DNA of 64,000 nucleotides from NCBI GenBank assembly GCA_030539335.1, contig JAUNSG010000003.1, positions 124,001 to 188,000 of the forward strand. The letters are read 5' to 3'. Position numbers and translations under genes: made by a program. This DNA is from Eubacteriales bacterium. GTDB lineage: Bacteria > Bacillota > Clostridia > Oscillospirales > Butyricicoccaceae. Position 1 is the stretch's first letter. The number at the start of each line of letters is the position of its first letter. Shown in pieces: positions 24,062 to 32,609 of the stretch. The notes beneath the pieces were generated by a model. It was not told the DNA's origin and did not search any database. It saw only the letters and a program-made list of their open reading frames with translations.

Positions 24062-26635
24062 TTATTCTGTGGGAGCGATGCCGCAGATCGCCTCACTGCG
24101 GAGCATCTCCGACCAGAGGGAGAGCCCGGAGCCGCTGACATCAAAGACACGGATGATCCCGTTCAGTTCAGGGAACTCCTGCGCGACGGAAGAAAAGAGA
24201 TCGGGGAACTGCCGGAGCAGCTTGGGATGATAGCACAGCGTCTGTTCGGTCTCAAAGATCGCGGAGTAGAAGATATCCGCCTCGACCAGATCCTGGAACA
24301 TGTGGCTGCCATAGGACAGCTCCGGCATGTATCCAGCGGTGCTGTCCGAGACCTCACACAGGACCGAGCACTCGGCGATGTCGGCAAAGGAGACCGGTAC
24401 GCCAAGCTCCGGAGAGGAGGTGCCGATGCGTCCGGGCGACAGCAGCAGGATTTTCTTTCCCTGTCCGGCGAAGGAGTGGGTGATTTTCCCGATGCAGTGC
24501 GCGACGTCGGATTTCTTGACATAGGGATAGTTGCAGTACCCGGCGGGATCGACCTCGATGACGAGATCGAGCGGGAAGTGGCGCGAGTTGCCCATGGAGG
24601 CATTGCGCGTATGGAACAGGGTTTGTTCCTCCGCGAGCTGCGGCAGGGTGACTGCCTGCTCGTTCTGTCCGGCGGAATTCAATGGACGGCACTGCAGCAG
24701 ACAGACCGAGAAATCCCCTTCGCTGGTACAGTTGACGGTGAATTCCGTATCGACCGGAACGCCGTAATTTTCCTCCAGCACATGCAGCATCTCGCGCATC
24801 ATGCGGGTGAAGGTGCGGTTGGAGAGCAGATTCTGACAGGTGGCAAAACAGACCTCTCGGTAGCGTCCGCGCTGACGCAGACGGCTTTCCGCCTCGAAAT
24901 CGTGTTCCAGCACACGGTATTTGTACCACTGCGGCAGATGTGGAAGTAATTGGTTGAGCAGAACCGTCGTCTGCTGATTGGTCGTGAGGTCGAGGATATC
25001 GACGAAATGCTGGGAGTAGCGGTGCTTTTCCGCGATGGTGGTGAGCGTTGTGGTGTCCGGACGGTCAAGGCTGACCAGACGAGGATAGTCGCCGTCCACG
25101 CGGTCGACCGCGCGGGTGCCCAGACCCATGACGATGCGCAGCATACCCGCAGAGGGGTCCATATCCTCCCGCCAGCGGTAGGCGCTGTGGGAGAAGCCGA
25201 CACCCGCGGCGCTCGGCATAAAGAAATTGCCGAAGTTGGTGCCGGAGACGCGCTGGACAAGGATCGCCATCTGTTCGTCCTTGACATCCAGGCCACGCCG
25301 CCGCCGGTACTCGAGGGCAGAGGGATCCATCGTGCTGGCGTAAACCGTGCGCACCGCCTGTTCGAATTCCTTGAGGCGTTCCTCCGGTGAACCGGAGTTG
25401 ACGCAGAAGATCGACTCGTATTTTCCGGCGAACGCATTGCCGAAGCTGTCCTCCAGCAGGCTGGAGGAGCGGACGATGATCGGGTTTTGGCCAAAATACT
25501 CCAGCATTTCACGGAACTGCTGCTCGACCTCCGGCGGGAATGTGCCGGAGAACAGGCGGTCCTTCAGTTCGCGCGCGACGGAGAAATAGCCGCTGTCGGT
25601 CTTTTGCAGGATGCGCATATTCCAACATTTGTTCGTCACGATGTAGGTATAGTAGACATCGGAACCGATATAAAACGAGTCGTGCGGCTCAAAGTGTTCC
25701 GCATATTCCGGCATGGAGGACTGTGCGATGCGGCGGGCGAGCAGCATACCGCAGGATTTGCCGCCGATGGTGCCGGTACCGATCATCCGCTTGTAGATGC
25801 GGAAGTAATCCCGCGCACGGAAATGGCGGAGGATGAGCTGTGCCATGCGCTCTTCACGGGTGATGAGCAAGCGACACATCTCCACGAGATTGTCCTCGCT
25901 CAGTGTCCCTTGGTCGTACTGCATCCGCGCATAGGTGAAGAAGCGCTCCCAACTGTCCAGATGCTGCTCGGAATCCGGCATATCCTCCCGGAGCTGATAA
26001 AAGCGACCGACGGCATGGCCATCGGTCAGCGGGACAAACCGTTTGCCGTCAAACCGGTGCGGCTGGAACATGGTCGGGGAATGGCGCCGCCAGACCTTGA
26101 GCGGCTGGACGTAATACGTACCGTCCCCGCGGTAGACATCGAGCAAAATCTGAGTCGTGGAGCGGATGCGTCCGATGGCATCGTGCGAATGCCGTCCGCG
26201 GATGACCGGGAAATACGCGACGGTATCGAGCTGGAACAGGAATGGACAGGTGACCTGAAAGAAATTGCCCATCATCAGATCGGCCGCCCAGGCGACCTGA
26301 AGCTCCGACAGGCAGTCAAAGACATAGAACGCATCAAAGCCTTCTTTGTCCACGATATTGTGCACCTCAATGGTGAACGGTTCGAACCCCACGTTTGGGT
26401 CGAGCGTATAGCGCTTGACCTCCGGACGTTCTTCGACCAGCGGTGCGTGCTGGGCGAAACGGATGTAAATTAAATTGCGCTTGTCACGGATCGCCTGCTC
26501 CACATAGGGGCCGACGAAATAGCGGAAATCATCGACCGAAGAGACACGCCAGACGACATTGTCGCCCAGGCGGATGGAATCCAACGCTTGGTCGAGTCCG
26601 GGGAAACCGGTCAAAATCGGATCAAAAGCAGCCAA
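24062..26635 (-). CDS. PEP/pyruvate-binding domain protein with N-terminal KaiC-like domain
   Basis: 857 aa from TTG 26635, chosen because AGGAAAGGA precedes it at nine bases. The N-terminal 200 residues resemble a RecA/KaiC-type domain (TGFPGLDQALDSIRLGDNVVW) but lack a normal Walker A. The central part matches the ATP-grasp-like PPDK/PEP-synthase N domain: GTGTIGGKSCGM and VRSSSLLEDSFG then FAGKYESIF. Near the C-terminus GRIGTSSPELGVP sits where the swivelling phosphohistidine domain would be, without its His. The PEP-binding TIM barrel is missing. It is therefore unlikely to be a complete dikinase. The promoter is at 26727-26756, with a hairpin directly after it. Confidence 0.75.
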   Translation of the reverse strand: MAAFDPILTGFPGLDQALDSIRLGDNVVWRVSSVDDFRYFVGPYVEQAIRDKRNLIYIRFAQHAPLVEERPEVKRYTLDPNVGFEPFTIEVHNIVDKEGFDAFYVFDCLSELQVAWAADLMMGNFFQVTCPFLFQLDTVAYFPVIRGRHSHDAIGRIRSTTQILLDVYRGDGTYYVQPLKVWRRHSPTMFQPHRFDGKRFVPLTDGHAVGRFYQLREDMPDSEQHLDSWERFFTYARMQYDQGTLSEDNLVEMCRLLITREERMAQLILRHFRARDYFRIYKRMIGTGTIGGKSCGMLLARRIAQSSMPEYAEHFEPHDSFYIGSDVYYTYIVTNKCWNMRILQKTDSGYFSVARELKDRLFSGTFPPEVEQQFREMLEYFGQNPIIVRSSSLLEDSFGNAFAGKYESIFCVNSGSPEERLKEFEQAVRTVYASTMDPSALEYRRRRGLDVKDEQMAILVQRVSGTNFGNFFMPSAAGVGFSHSAYRWREDMDPSAGMLRIVMGLGTRAVDRVDGDYPRLVSLDRPDTTTLTTIAEKHRYSQHFVDILDLTTNQQTTVLLNQLLPHLPQWYKYRVLEHDFEAESRLRQRGRYREVCFATCQNLLSNRTFTRMMREMLHVLEENYGVPVDTEFTVNCTSEGDFSVCLLQCRPLNSAGQNEQAVTLPQLAEEQTLFHTRNASMGNSRHFPLDLVIEVDPAGYCNYPYVKKSDVAHCIGKITHSFAGQGKKILLLSPGRIGTSSPELGVPVSFADIAECSVLCEVSDSTAGYMPELSYGSHMFQDLVEADIFYSAIFETEQTLCYHPKLLRQFPDLFSSVAQEFPELNGIIRVFDVSGSGLSLWSEMLRSEAICGIAPTE

Positions 26636-26687
26636 ACAAACACGTCCTTTCCTGTAGAACGGAGAAAAACAGACATAAAATGACAAA

Positions 26688-26756
26688 AGAGCAGAGACAC
26701 TCAAAAAGCGTCTTTGCTCTATTTGTATTCTATCCTATGCAAGAGGTGTGTGTCAA
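26688..26756 (-). promoter_or_regulatory. promoter and start-proximal hairpin of the PEP/pyruvate-binding gene
   Basis: Minus-strand TTGACA (26756-26751), 18-base spacer, TAGAAT (26732-26727). The arms AGAGCA-AGAC (26720 down to 26710) and GTCT-TGCTCT (26698-26688), with one mismatch, then form a hairpin followed by TTTTG. Confidence 0.6.
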
Positions 26757-26796
26757 TGGAACAAAAGAGGTAAAAGATACGTAAAAAGATGCAGAG

Positions 26797-27126
26797 CTAT
26801 AGCTCAGTCCGTCCTTTGGCCAATGCGCGAATCGAACGGTAAAATTGCTGCTTTTGCGATTCGCTGTCAAACGTAAGAGAGGAGAGAAATGAGCCGATTG
26901 TTGAATCCGTTAACGTGATCTGGTTTTGCAGGATGACATCGGGGGTGACATGTAATGCATTGGAAAGGGAAATCAGGGTTTCCAATGACATTTTGCGTGT
27001 GCCGCGTTCAATATGACCCAAGAACGAGGTCGAAATATCACAGAGTTCGGCCAATTGCTCCTGTGAATAGCCGCATTTTTTTCGTAGTTCACGAATCTGA
27101 CAGCCCAATGCGTTGTAATCAATCAT
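26797..27126 (-). CDS. XRE-family (Cro/CI-type) transcriptional regulator
   Basis: 109 aa from ATG 27126, with AGGAGG nine bases upstream. Residues about 6-62 form a lambda-repressor-like HTH: GYSQEQLAELCDISTSFLGH then IERGTRKMSLETLISLSNAL. The C-terminal 40 residues are helical and probably mediate dimerisation. It is divergent from the Ltp-type gene, and a 12-bp direct repeat in the shared promoter region (27183-27214) is its probable operator. It has a distinctly lower GC content than the genes at its 3' side. Confidence 0.88.
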   Translation of the reverse strand: MIDYNALGCQIRELRKKCGYSQEQLAELCDISTSFLGHIERGTRKMSLETLISLSNALHVTPDVILQNQITLTDSTIGSFLSSLTFDSESQKQQFYRSIRALAKGRTEL

Positions 27127-27182
27127 CAATCCACACCTCCTCAGTTTCCATTATAGTAACCAAAATTCTGAAAATATAAGAG

Positions 27183-27214
27183 TGACTAAAAGAAGTATAT
27201 ATTGACTATAAGAA
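27183..27214. promoter_or_regulatory. 20-bp-spaced direct repeat, candidate XRE operator
   Basis: TGACTAAAAGAA (27183-27194) and TGACTATAAGAA (27203-27214) differ at one of 12 positions and start exactly 20 bp apart. The second copy overlaps the -35 of the Ltp-type gene. Confidence 0.6.
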
Positions 27215-27230
27215 TTCATAATGCTATAAT
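27202..27230 (+). promoter_or_regulatory. promoter of the Ltp-type gene
   Basis: TTGACT (27202-27207), 17-base spacer, TATAAT (27225-27230) with TGC extension. A TTCCCCG/CGGGGAA hairpin (27242-27260) follows in the leader. Confidence 0.8.
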
Positions 27231-27353
27231 AAAAGAAAAAATTCCCCGTTTTTCGGGGAAAAGAGTTGGATAGAAACGAATATAATAGAAATACTTGCAT
27301 ATATCAAACAAAAAGGATTTACTATTATGGAACATTAAAGGAGGAATTTTTAC

Positions 27354-28076
27354 GTGAAGAAAGAAATGAATGGAACAAAGTCATGCAAACATTGTCAGAC
27401 AGAAATACCAGTTGCTGCAAAGGTTTGCCCGAACTGCCGAAAAAAGCAGGGGATGGGATGCTTGCCGAAGATTTTCATTGTGGTAGTCATCATTATAATT
27501 TTGGCGGTAATTGGATCGATGGGATCGGGAGACAGCTCAGATCTGGAGGATAACTCTAATTCCACGACAAATACTCAGATTGAAATGAACGATAATACAG
27601 AAGCCGAAGAGGAAGAAGATATTCCGACAGAGTATAAATCTGCCCTTAATAAAGCAAAAAGTTATAGCGATCAAATGTTTATGTCCAAGAAGGGTATCTA
27701 TAATCAGTTGACATCGTCGTATGGGGAAGGCTTTTCGGAGGAAGCGGCCCAGTATGCCGTAGATAATCTTGATGTGGATTATAAAGAAAACGCGTTGCAC
27801 AAAGCAAAAGAATATAGTGATCAAATGGCAATGTCGAAAAAGGGGATTTATAATCAGCTAATTTCCTCGGCAGGGGAACAGTTTACCGAAAAACAGGCTC
27901 AATATGCTGTTGATAATTTAGAAGCTGATTATAATGCAAATGCATTGCAAAAGGCGAAGGAATATCAAACGCAAATGGATATGTCTCCATCTGCTATTTA
28001 TGACCAGCTGACCTCGTCCTATGGAGAACAATTTACAGAGGAGGAAGCACAATATGCGATCGATCATTTAGACTGA
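27354..28076 (+). CDS. zinc-ribbon, membrane-anchored protein with three Ltp-type repeats
   Basis: 240 aa from GTG 27354, preceded by AAAGGAGG. Residues 11-28 form a cytoplasmic zinc ribbon (CKHC and CPNC). Residues 40-57 are one membrane helix, 58-96 an acidic low-complexity linker, and 97-240 three tandem repeats of about 50 residues (97-146, 147-196, 197-240). Each has the pattern AxxKAKxYxxQMxMS, IYxQLxSS, FxEExAQYAxDxLxxDY. This repeat is the host-cell surface-exposed lipoprotein (Ltp) domain known from the superinfection-exclusion protein of Streptococcus phage TP-J34, though here the anchor is a helix and not a lipobox. It is divergent from the XRE regulator. A phage-exclusion role is inferred, not shown. 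Confidence 0.8.
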   Translation: MKKEMNGTKSCKHCQTEIPVAAKVCPNCRKKQGMGCLPKIFIVVVIIIILAVIGSMGSGDSSDLEDNSNSTTNTQIEMNDNTEAEEEEDIPTEYKSALNKAKSYSDQMFMSKKGIYNQLTSSYGEGFSEEAAQYAVDNLDVDYKENALHKAKEYSDQMAMSKKGIYNQLISSAGEQFTEKQAQYAVDNLEADYNANALQKAKEYQTQMDMSPSAIYDQLTSSYGEQFTEEEAQYAIDHLD

Positions 28077-28103
28077 TAGTATAAATACAGTGTTAATACA
28101 TAA

Positions 28104-28137
28104 TTTGAGCGTACTGCGATGATGCGGTACGCTCAAA
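28104..28137. terminator. hairpin between the Ltp-type gene and the kinase gene
   Basis: Perfect 11-bp stem TTTGAGCGTAC / GTACGCTCAAA with a 12-base loop, directly at the kinase stop. T tracts are weak on both sides, but the position between convergent genes fits a shared terminator. Confidence 0.65.
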
Positions 28138-29262
28138 CTATTTAACATGGAGAGATTCTAATATTAATAAGATAACGACAGGAATTACCGCTGAGAGTAG
28201 TGCGACGAGAATACGAACAATCCAGCGTAGAAAGGGTCGGTTTTGTAAGGGAAGCCAATGATACAGATTCCGATAATTTGCCATGACAAAAACCGGAAGA
28301 GCAAGAAACAGAAAACAGATTATACGGTTGCAAAGTAACCCGAATCCCTGGATGGGATTTCCCTGTGAGTCTGTTACTTCTTGTATAGAACTGAATAGGA
28401 ATATTAGAAGATAGTATCCGCTGGCCAGCAGCATTTTCCACCATCGCCTGGTTCGGAACCCGGGTGGGAGCCAGCTGCTGTTCGAGGTTCTTTGTGTGAA
28501 TTCTTTTTTCGCTTTTGGATTTGTTGATGATATTGGAATTGTATATTTTTCTGTGTTTGTCAGCGCGAATCGAAGGTGGTCAACGGAAGAGTAGCGGCGG
28601 GACGGTTCCATTGCCGTGCAGGTTTTCACAATCATTCCTAATACTCCGCCAGCAGTTCGGACAAAGGGGAGTTCACCGGTAAGCATAACATTGAGAAGCA
28701 CGCCGATGGCATAAATATCCGTTGCTGGGCCAGAGGGGGCAAACCCATATTGCTCTGGTGCAGCGTAACCATGTGTACCGATCAGTTCGGTGTCGCGTGA
28801 TGCAGATTCACAGGATAATTTTGCGGCGTTGAAATCAATTAAATATAGTGTACCATCCTGCGAGAGAATGAGGTTGGACGGCTTGATATCGCGATGGACA
28901 ATTGGTGGAACTGAAGCGTGAAGTGGATGCAAAATTGTACATAGCTGACGGATGAGATCAATGCTTTCGGTTTCAGAAAGCGTTTTGCGTCGCGCAAGTA
29001 GATGCTCTAGTGTTTCACCATGGATATAATCCTCAATTACGGTCAGGGAGTTGTCTGCCTCGATCAGCTCGTGGATCCGCGGTACACCTGCGATGGGGAA
29101 ATCACGCAAATGGATCATGACGTCCAGATGGTAGTAGGTCAGCATCTTTTTGACAAAAAGCTGTTGCGTTTCGATGTGTTGAACTAGATAAATCTGATGC
29201 GTCGAGTTGATTGCTGCAATCTCCCGATAAAAGGAGAGGGCATATTCCTGTTCTAATGTCAT
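28138..29262 (-). CDS. membrane-anchored Hanks-type Ser/Thr protein kinase
   Basis: 374 aa from ATG 29262; an upstream in-frame TTG at 29289 lacks a ribosome binding site. The kinase domain spans about residues 5-255 with an invariant Lys in FVKKML, the catalytic loop HRDIKPSN, the Mg-binding motif as DFN where DFG is usual, and APEQYG. The Gly-rich loop is not recognisable. Three hydrophobic helices follow at about 275-374, so the kinase domain is cytoplasmic. No PASTA domains exist, so it is not a PknB/PrkC orthologue. It is divergent from a 153-aa HTH-like protein that may be its partner or substrate. Confidence 0.85.
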   Translation of the reverse strand: MTLEQEYALSFYREIAAINSTHQIYLVQHIETQQLFVKKMLTYYHLDVMIHLRDFPIAGVPRIHELIEADNSLTVIEDYIHGETLEHLLARRKTLSETESIDLIRQLCTILHPLHASVPPIVHRDIKPSNLILSQDGTLYLIDFNAAKLSCESASRDTELIGTHGYAAPEQYGFAPSGPATDIYAIGVLLNVMLTGELPFVRTAGGVLGMIVKTCTAMEPSRRYSSVDHLRFALTNTEKYTIPISSTNPKAKKEFTQRTSNSSWLPPGFRTRRWWKMLLASGYYLLIFLFSSIQEVTDSQGNPIQGFGLLCNRIICFLFLALPVFVMANYRNLYHWLPLQNRPFLRWIVRILVALLSAVIPVVILLILESLHVK

Positions 29263-29352
29263 GCAGTACCTCGTGATATGACTTGTCAAACGGTGGGAAT
29301 TCTTAGTATTATAATAGCATATTTCCGTATAGAACAGAAAGAGGAATTTATT

Positions 29353-29814
29353 ATGGATGAAAAAACCACAGGACAGTTAGAAAAGATTTTAGAAAATATG
29401 GATGAAAATGGTCTGGAAGGATATTTTCATCAATATCTGGAGGGGAATGAATATACAAAATTTTCTGTATTTGTCACAGATATTCTTCAGCATAAGCAGT
29501 TAAAGCGGATTACAGTGATCCACAGAGCAGATATTCCGGAAAGCTTAGGATATAAGCTTTTGTCGGGAGAACGTCGGACGGATGAACGCGATTGGATTAT
29601 TCGGCTATGCATTGCCGCGGAGATGAATCTCAAACAAATTCAGCAGGCGTTAAAGCTGTATGGGTTTCAAGAACTATACGCGAAAGACCGTAGAGACGTC
29701 GTTCTTATTGTTGCGGTAAATCAAGGTAGGACTTGGGCTTGGGAGGTGGATGAGCTTTTGAAAAAGTATAAGCAGAAGCCGCTTTGCAGACCAAACTGGG
29801 AAGAAAAAGAATAA
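29353..29814 (+). CDS. 153-aa HTH-like protein divergent from the kinase
   Basis: Start ATG 29353 follows AAAGAGG. The centre (IPESLGYKLLSGERRTDERD then LCIAAEMNLKQIQQAL) resembles a lambda-repressor-like helical domain of a type often encoded beside bacterial Ser/Thr kinases in Clostridia. Here the HTH may serve in protein recognition and not DNA binding. The end reads LYAKDRRDVVLIVAVNQ and then a Lys-rich tail. The 90-base divergent region to the kinase gene carries TATTATAAT, consistent with shared regulation. The pairing with the kinase is inferred from gene order and resemblance. Confidence 0.65.
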   Translation: MDEKTTGQLEKILENMDENGLEGYFHQYLEGNEYTKFSVFVTDILQHKQLKRITVIHRADIPESLGYKLLSGERRTDERDWIIRLCIAAEMNLKQIQQALKLYGFQELYAKDRRDVVLIVAVNQGRTWAWEVDELLKKYKQKPLCRPNWEEKE

Positions 29815-29908
29815 GGTATCTGCACGGGCCGTCTCCTCTGCTGACCGGTATTTTTTTCTCCGGACAGACATATAACGTACTGATACGGACAGAAAAGGGG
29901 AGAGCAGC

Positions 29909-32509
29909 ATGACAGGAAGCGGAGGACTCAGCGCGCAGCAGGTGATCCAGTCACGGCAGCAGCACGGGAGCAATGCGCTGGAACAGCAGGCGCACAGCGG
30001 CTTGTGGAAAAAGGTGCTGGCCGGGTTTGGCGATCCGATCATCCGCATCCTGCTGATTGCGCTGGCGATCAACGCGCTGTTCCTTCTGCGCGGGGCGCCG
30101 TGGTTTGAGACGGCGGGCATTGCGGCGGCGGTTTTTCTGGCGACGTTCATCTCCGCGCTGTCCGAGTACGGCAGTGACGCGGCGTTCCGGCGGATGCAGG
30201 AGGAGGCCGCCCGGATGCAGGTGCGCGTCCGGCGGGACGGCATGGTGCAGAGCATTCCCGCCGACGAAGTGGTTGTGGGAGATCTGGTTTTGCTGCAAAG
30301 CGGGGAGCGCATTGCGGCGGATGGCGTCCTGCTGCGTGGGGAGCTGCAGGTCGATCAGTCCACTCTGACCGGCGAGAGCCGGGAGATCACCAAAACGCCT
30401 GGGGACGGCAGTCCGTCCGACACAAAGAGTACGCTGCTGCGCGGCAGTGTCATCACAGCGGGCGAGGGGGAGATGGAGGTATTTGCGGTCGGCCGCGCCA
30501 CGACGTATGGCAGCATGGCCGAGCAGGTGCAGGAAGAGACACGGGACAGCCCGATGCACCTGCGGTTGGAGCATTTGGCGGGGATAGTCAGCCGGTTTGG
30601 CATCGCCGCGGCAGTCCTTGTCGCGGCAGCCGATTTGTTTTTGTCGTTCGGCATACAGGGCGGCCTGCACCAGCCGCTGGCGGATCAGATTTCACACATT
30701 CTGCATGCCGTCACGCTCGCCGTCACGGTCATTGTCGTCGCGGTGCCGGAGGGCCTGCCGATGATGATCACGGTGGTGCTGTCCGCGAACGTCGTGCGCA
30801 TGATGCGCGATCACGTCCTGGTGCGCCGCCTGACCGGCATTGAAACAGCGGGAAGCCTGAACATCCTGTTCACCGACAAAACCGGGACGCTGACCAGCGG
30901 ACACATGACGGCCGACAGCTTTCTCTGTGGAGATGGGACGCGGATCGACGGGATTTCCGCCTTGCAGCGCGGGGCGCCGGGATTGTTCCAGTTAGTTTGT
31001 GCCGACTGTCGTTACAACACCGCCGCGGCGATCTCAGGCGCACGGGTCGTGGGCGGGAACGCGACGGATCATGCGATGCTGAAGGCGGTCCTGCCGATTG
31101 TGGCGGGACAGCCGAGCGAGGGGACGGCACAGCGCATCCCGTTTGATTCCGCGAAAAAGTATGCGGCGGTACGCCTGACCGAACGGGCGGTCACGCTGAT
31201 CCGGGGGGCGCCGGAGCTGCTGCTCCCGCACTGCACGCAGTGTCTGCTGCCCGATGGGACGACAGCGCCGATGGATTACCGGCGGGTACAGCGGATCATC
31301 CGGCAGGAAGCCGGCACCGGCGGACGGATTCTGCTGCTCGCGATCACAGATAAAAGCGTGCGGGACACCCTGCCGGATGGCTTGACCATGACGGCGGCAG
31401 TCGTACTGCGCGATCCGCTCCGGCGGGAGACCTGCGGCGCTGTGCAGCAGCTCGAACAGGCCGGGATTCGTCTGGTCATGCTGACGGGGGACAGTGTGGA
31501 CACCGCCCGGGCCATTGCGCGGCGGGCGGGGCTGCTGGATGAGCAGGAAAACGGCATCTATGAGCGCAGTCAGATCGAGCACATGAGCGACGAACAGCTC
31601 GCCAAACTGCTGCCGAACCTGCGTGTTCTGGCGCGTGCCATGCCGCAGGACAAAACCCGTCTGGTGGCGGCGGCACAGGCGCGCGGCCTGGTGACCGGCA
31701 TGACCGGCGATGGGGTCAACGATGCGCCGGCGCTGCGGATGGCCGACATCGGATTTGCCATGGGAAGTGGGACGGAAGTCGCACAGGAGGCGGGCGATAT
31801 CGTCATTGCGGATGACAACCTCGCCTCGATCGCACGGGCGGTGCTGTACGGACGGACGATCTTCAAGAGCATCCGCAAGTTCCTCGTCTTTCAGCTCACG
31901 ATGAATGTCTGTGCGGTTGGGGTGTCGGTTGTCGGACCGCTGATCGGCATTGACACACCGGTCACAGTTATGCAGATGCTGTGGGTCAATCTGATTATGG
32001 ATACGCTGGCGGGTCTGGCTTTCTCCGGCGAACCGCCGCTTGCCGAGTATATGCAGGAAGCGCCAAAGAAACGGGATGATCCGGTGCTCAACCGCTACAT
32101 GGTCGGACAGATCAGCGCGATCGGCTGCTATACCGTTGCGCTGTGTGCGGTCTTTTTGTGGCTGCCGCCCGTGCGGCAGTGGCTGCACTATGACACAGAT
32201 CCCATCCATCTGCTGACCGCCTTTTTCGCACTGTTCATCTTTTGCAGTGTCTTCCATGCGTTCAATGCGCGGACGCATCGATTGAATCTGCTCGCACACA
32301 TTGTAAGAAATCCCCTGTTTGTGCTGATTATGGGGGCGGTTGCCGCCATACAGATCGTGATTATCTATTTCGGCGGGACACTGTTCCGCACCGAACCGCT
32401 GACGCTGTCCGAGCTGGGCGTGGTTGCAGCGCTTGCGTTTACCGTCATCCCAGTGGACTGGGTGCGCAAGCTGTGGCTGGCAGCGCGGGGGAAGCCGCGG
32501 GATTTTTGA
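29909..32509 (+). CDS. P-type ATPase, calcium-transporting (PMCA/SERCA-like)
   Basis: 866-aa P2-type ATPase that pumps cations out of the cytosol. Cation-ATPase N-terminal and E1-E2 domains come first (TGES motif in LTGESREI). The phosphorylation motif is DKTGTLTSG, with nucleotide-binding domain and hinge TGDGVNDAPAL. The helix-4 motif VAVPEGLP and helix-6 NLIMDTLAG match the Ca2+-binding sites of bacterial PMCA-like pumps. Start ATG follows GGGGAGAG. The sequence is strongly GC-rich, in contrast to the AT-rich cluster just upstream. Ca2+ is the likely ion; Mn2+ cannot be excluded. Confidence 0.92.
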   Translation: MTGSGGLSAQQVIQSRQQHGSNALEQQAHSGLWKKVLAGFGDPIIRILLIALAINALFLLRGAPWFETAGIAAAVFLATFISALSEYGSDAAFRRMQEEAARMQVRVRRDGMVQSIPADEVVVGDLVLLQSGERIAADGVLLRGELQVDQSTLTGESREITKTPGDGSPSDTKSTLLRGSVITAGEGEMEVFAVGRATTYGSMAEQVQEETRDSPMHLRLEHLAGIVSRFGIAAAVLVAAADLFLSFGIQGGLHQPLADQISHILHAVTLAVTVIVVAVPEGLPMMITVVLSANVVRMMRDHVLVRRLTGIETAGSLNILFTDKTGTLTSGHMTADSFLCGDGTRIDGISALQRGAPGLFQLVCADCRYNTAAAISGARVVGGNATDHAMLKAVLPIVAGQPSEGTAQRIPFDSAKKYAAVRLTERAVTLIRGAPELLLPHCTQCLLPDGTTAPMDYRRVQRIIRQEAGTGGRILLLAITDKSVRDTLPDGLTMTAAVVLRDPLRRETCGAVQQLEQAGIRLVMLTGDSVDTARAIARRAGLLDEQENGIYERSQIEHMSDEQLAKLLPNLRVLARAMPQDKTRLVAAAQARGLVTGMTGDGVNDAPALRMADIGFAMGSGTEVAQEAGDIVIADDNLASIARAVLYGRTIFKSIRKFLVFQLTMNVCAVGVSVVGPLIGIDTPVTVMQMLWVNLIMDTLAGLAFSGEPPLAEYMQEAPKKRDDPVLNRYMVGQISAIGCYTVALCAVFLWLPPVRQWLHYDTDPIHLLTAFFALFIFCSVFHAFNARTHRLNLLAHIVRNPLFVLIMGAVAAIQIVIIYFGGTLFRTEPLTLSELGVVAALAFTVIPVDWVRKLWLAARGKPRDF

Positions 32510-32512
32510 GCC

Positions 32513-32553
32513 GAAAAAAACAGGCCGTTCGCGACAAGGGCGAACGGCCTGTT
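32513..32553 (-). terminator. terminator of the ricin-lectin gene
   Basis: Perfect 14-bp stem AACAGGCCGTTCGC / GCGAACGGCCTGTT with a seven-base loop. The T run is on the minus strand, so it primarily serves the minus gene but may also stop plus-strand transcription of the ATPase gene. Confidence 0.85.
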
Positions 32554-32609
32554 GAAATGCGAATAGCAGTGCGAATCGCGGCTGCGTTTGTCTTCCAGAT
32601 ACGTTTCTC

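Noticed and set aside
26797..29814. Prophage remnant
   Set aside because: The XRE regulator and Ltp-type protein could hint at one, but there is no integrase, structural gene, or attachment-site repeat that I could see.
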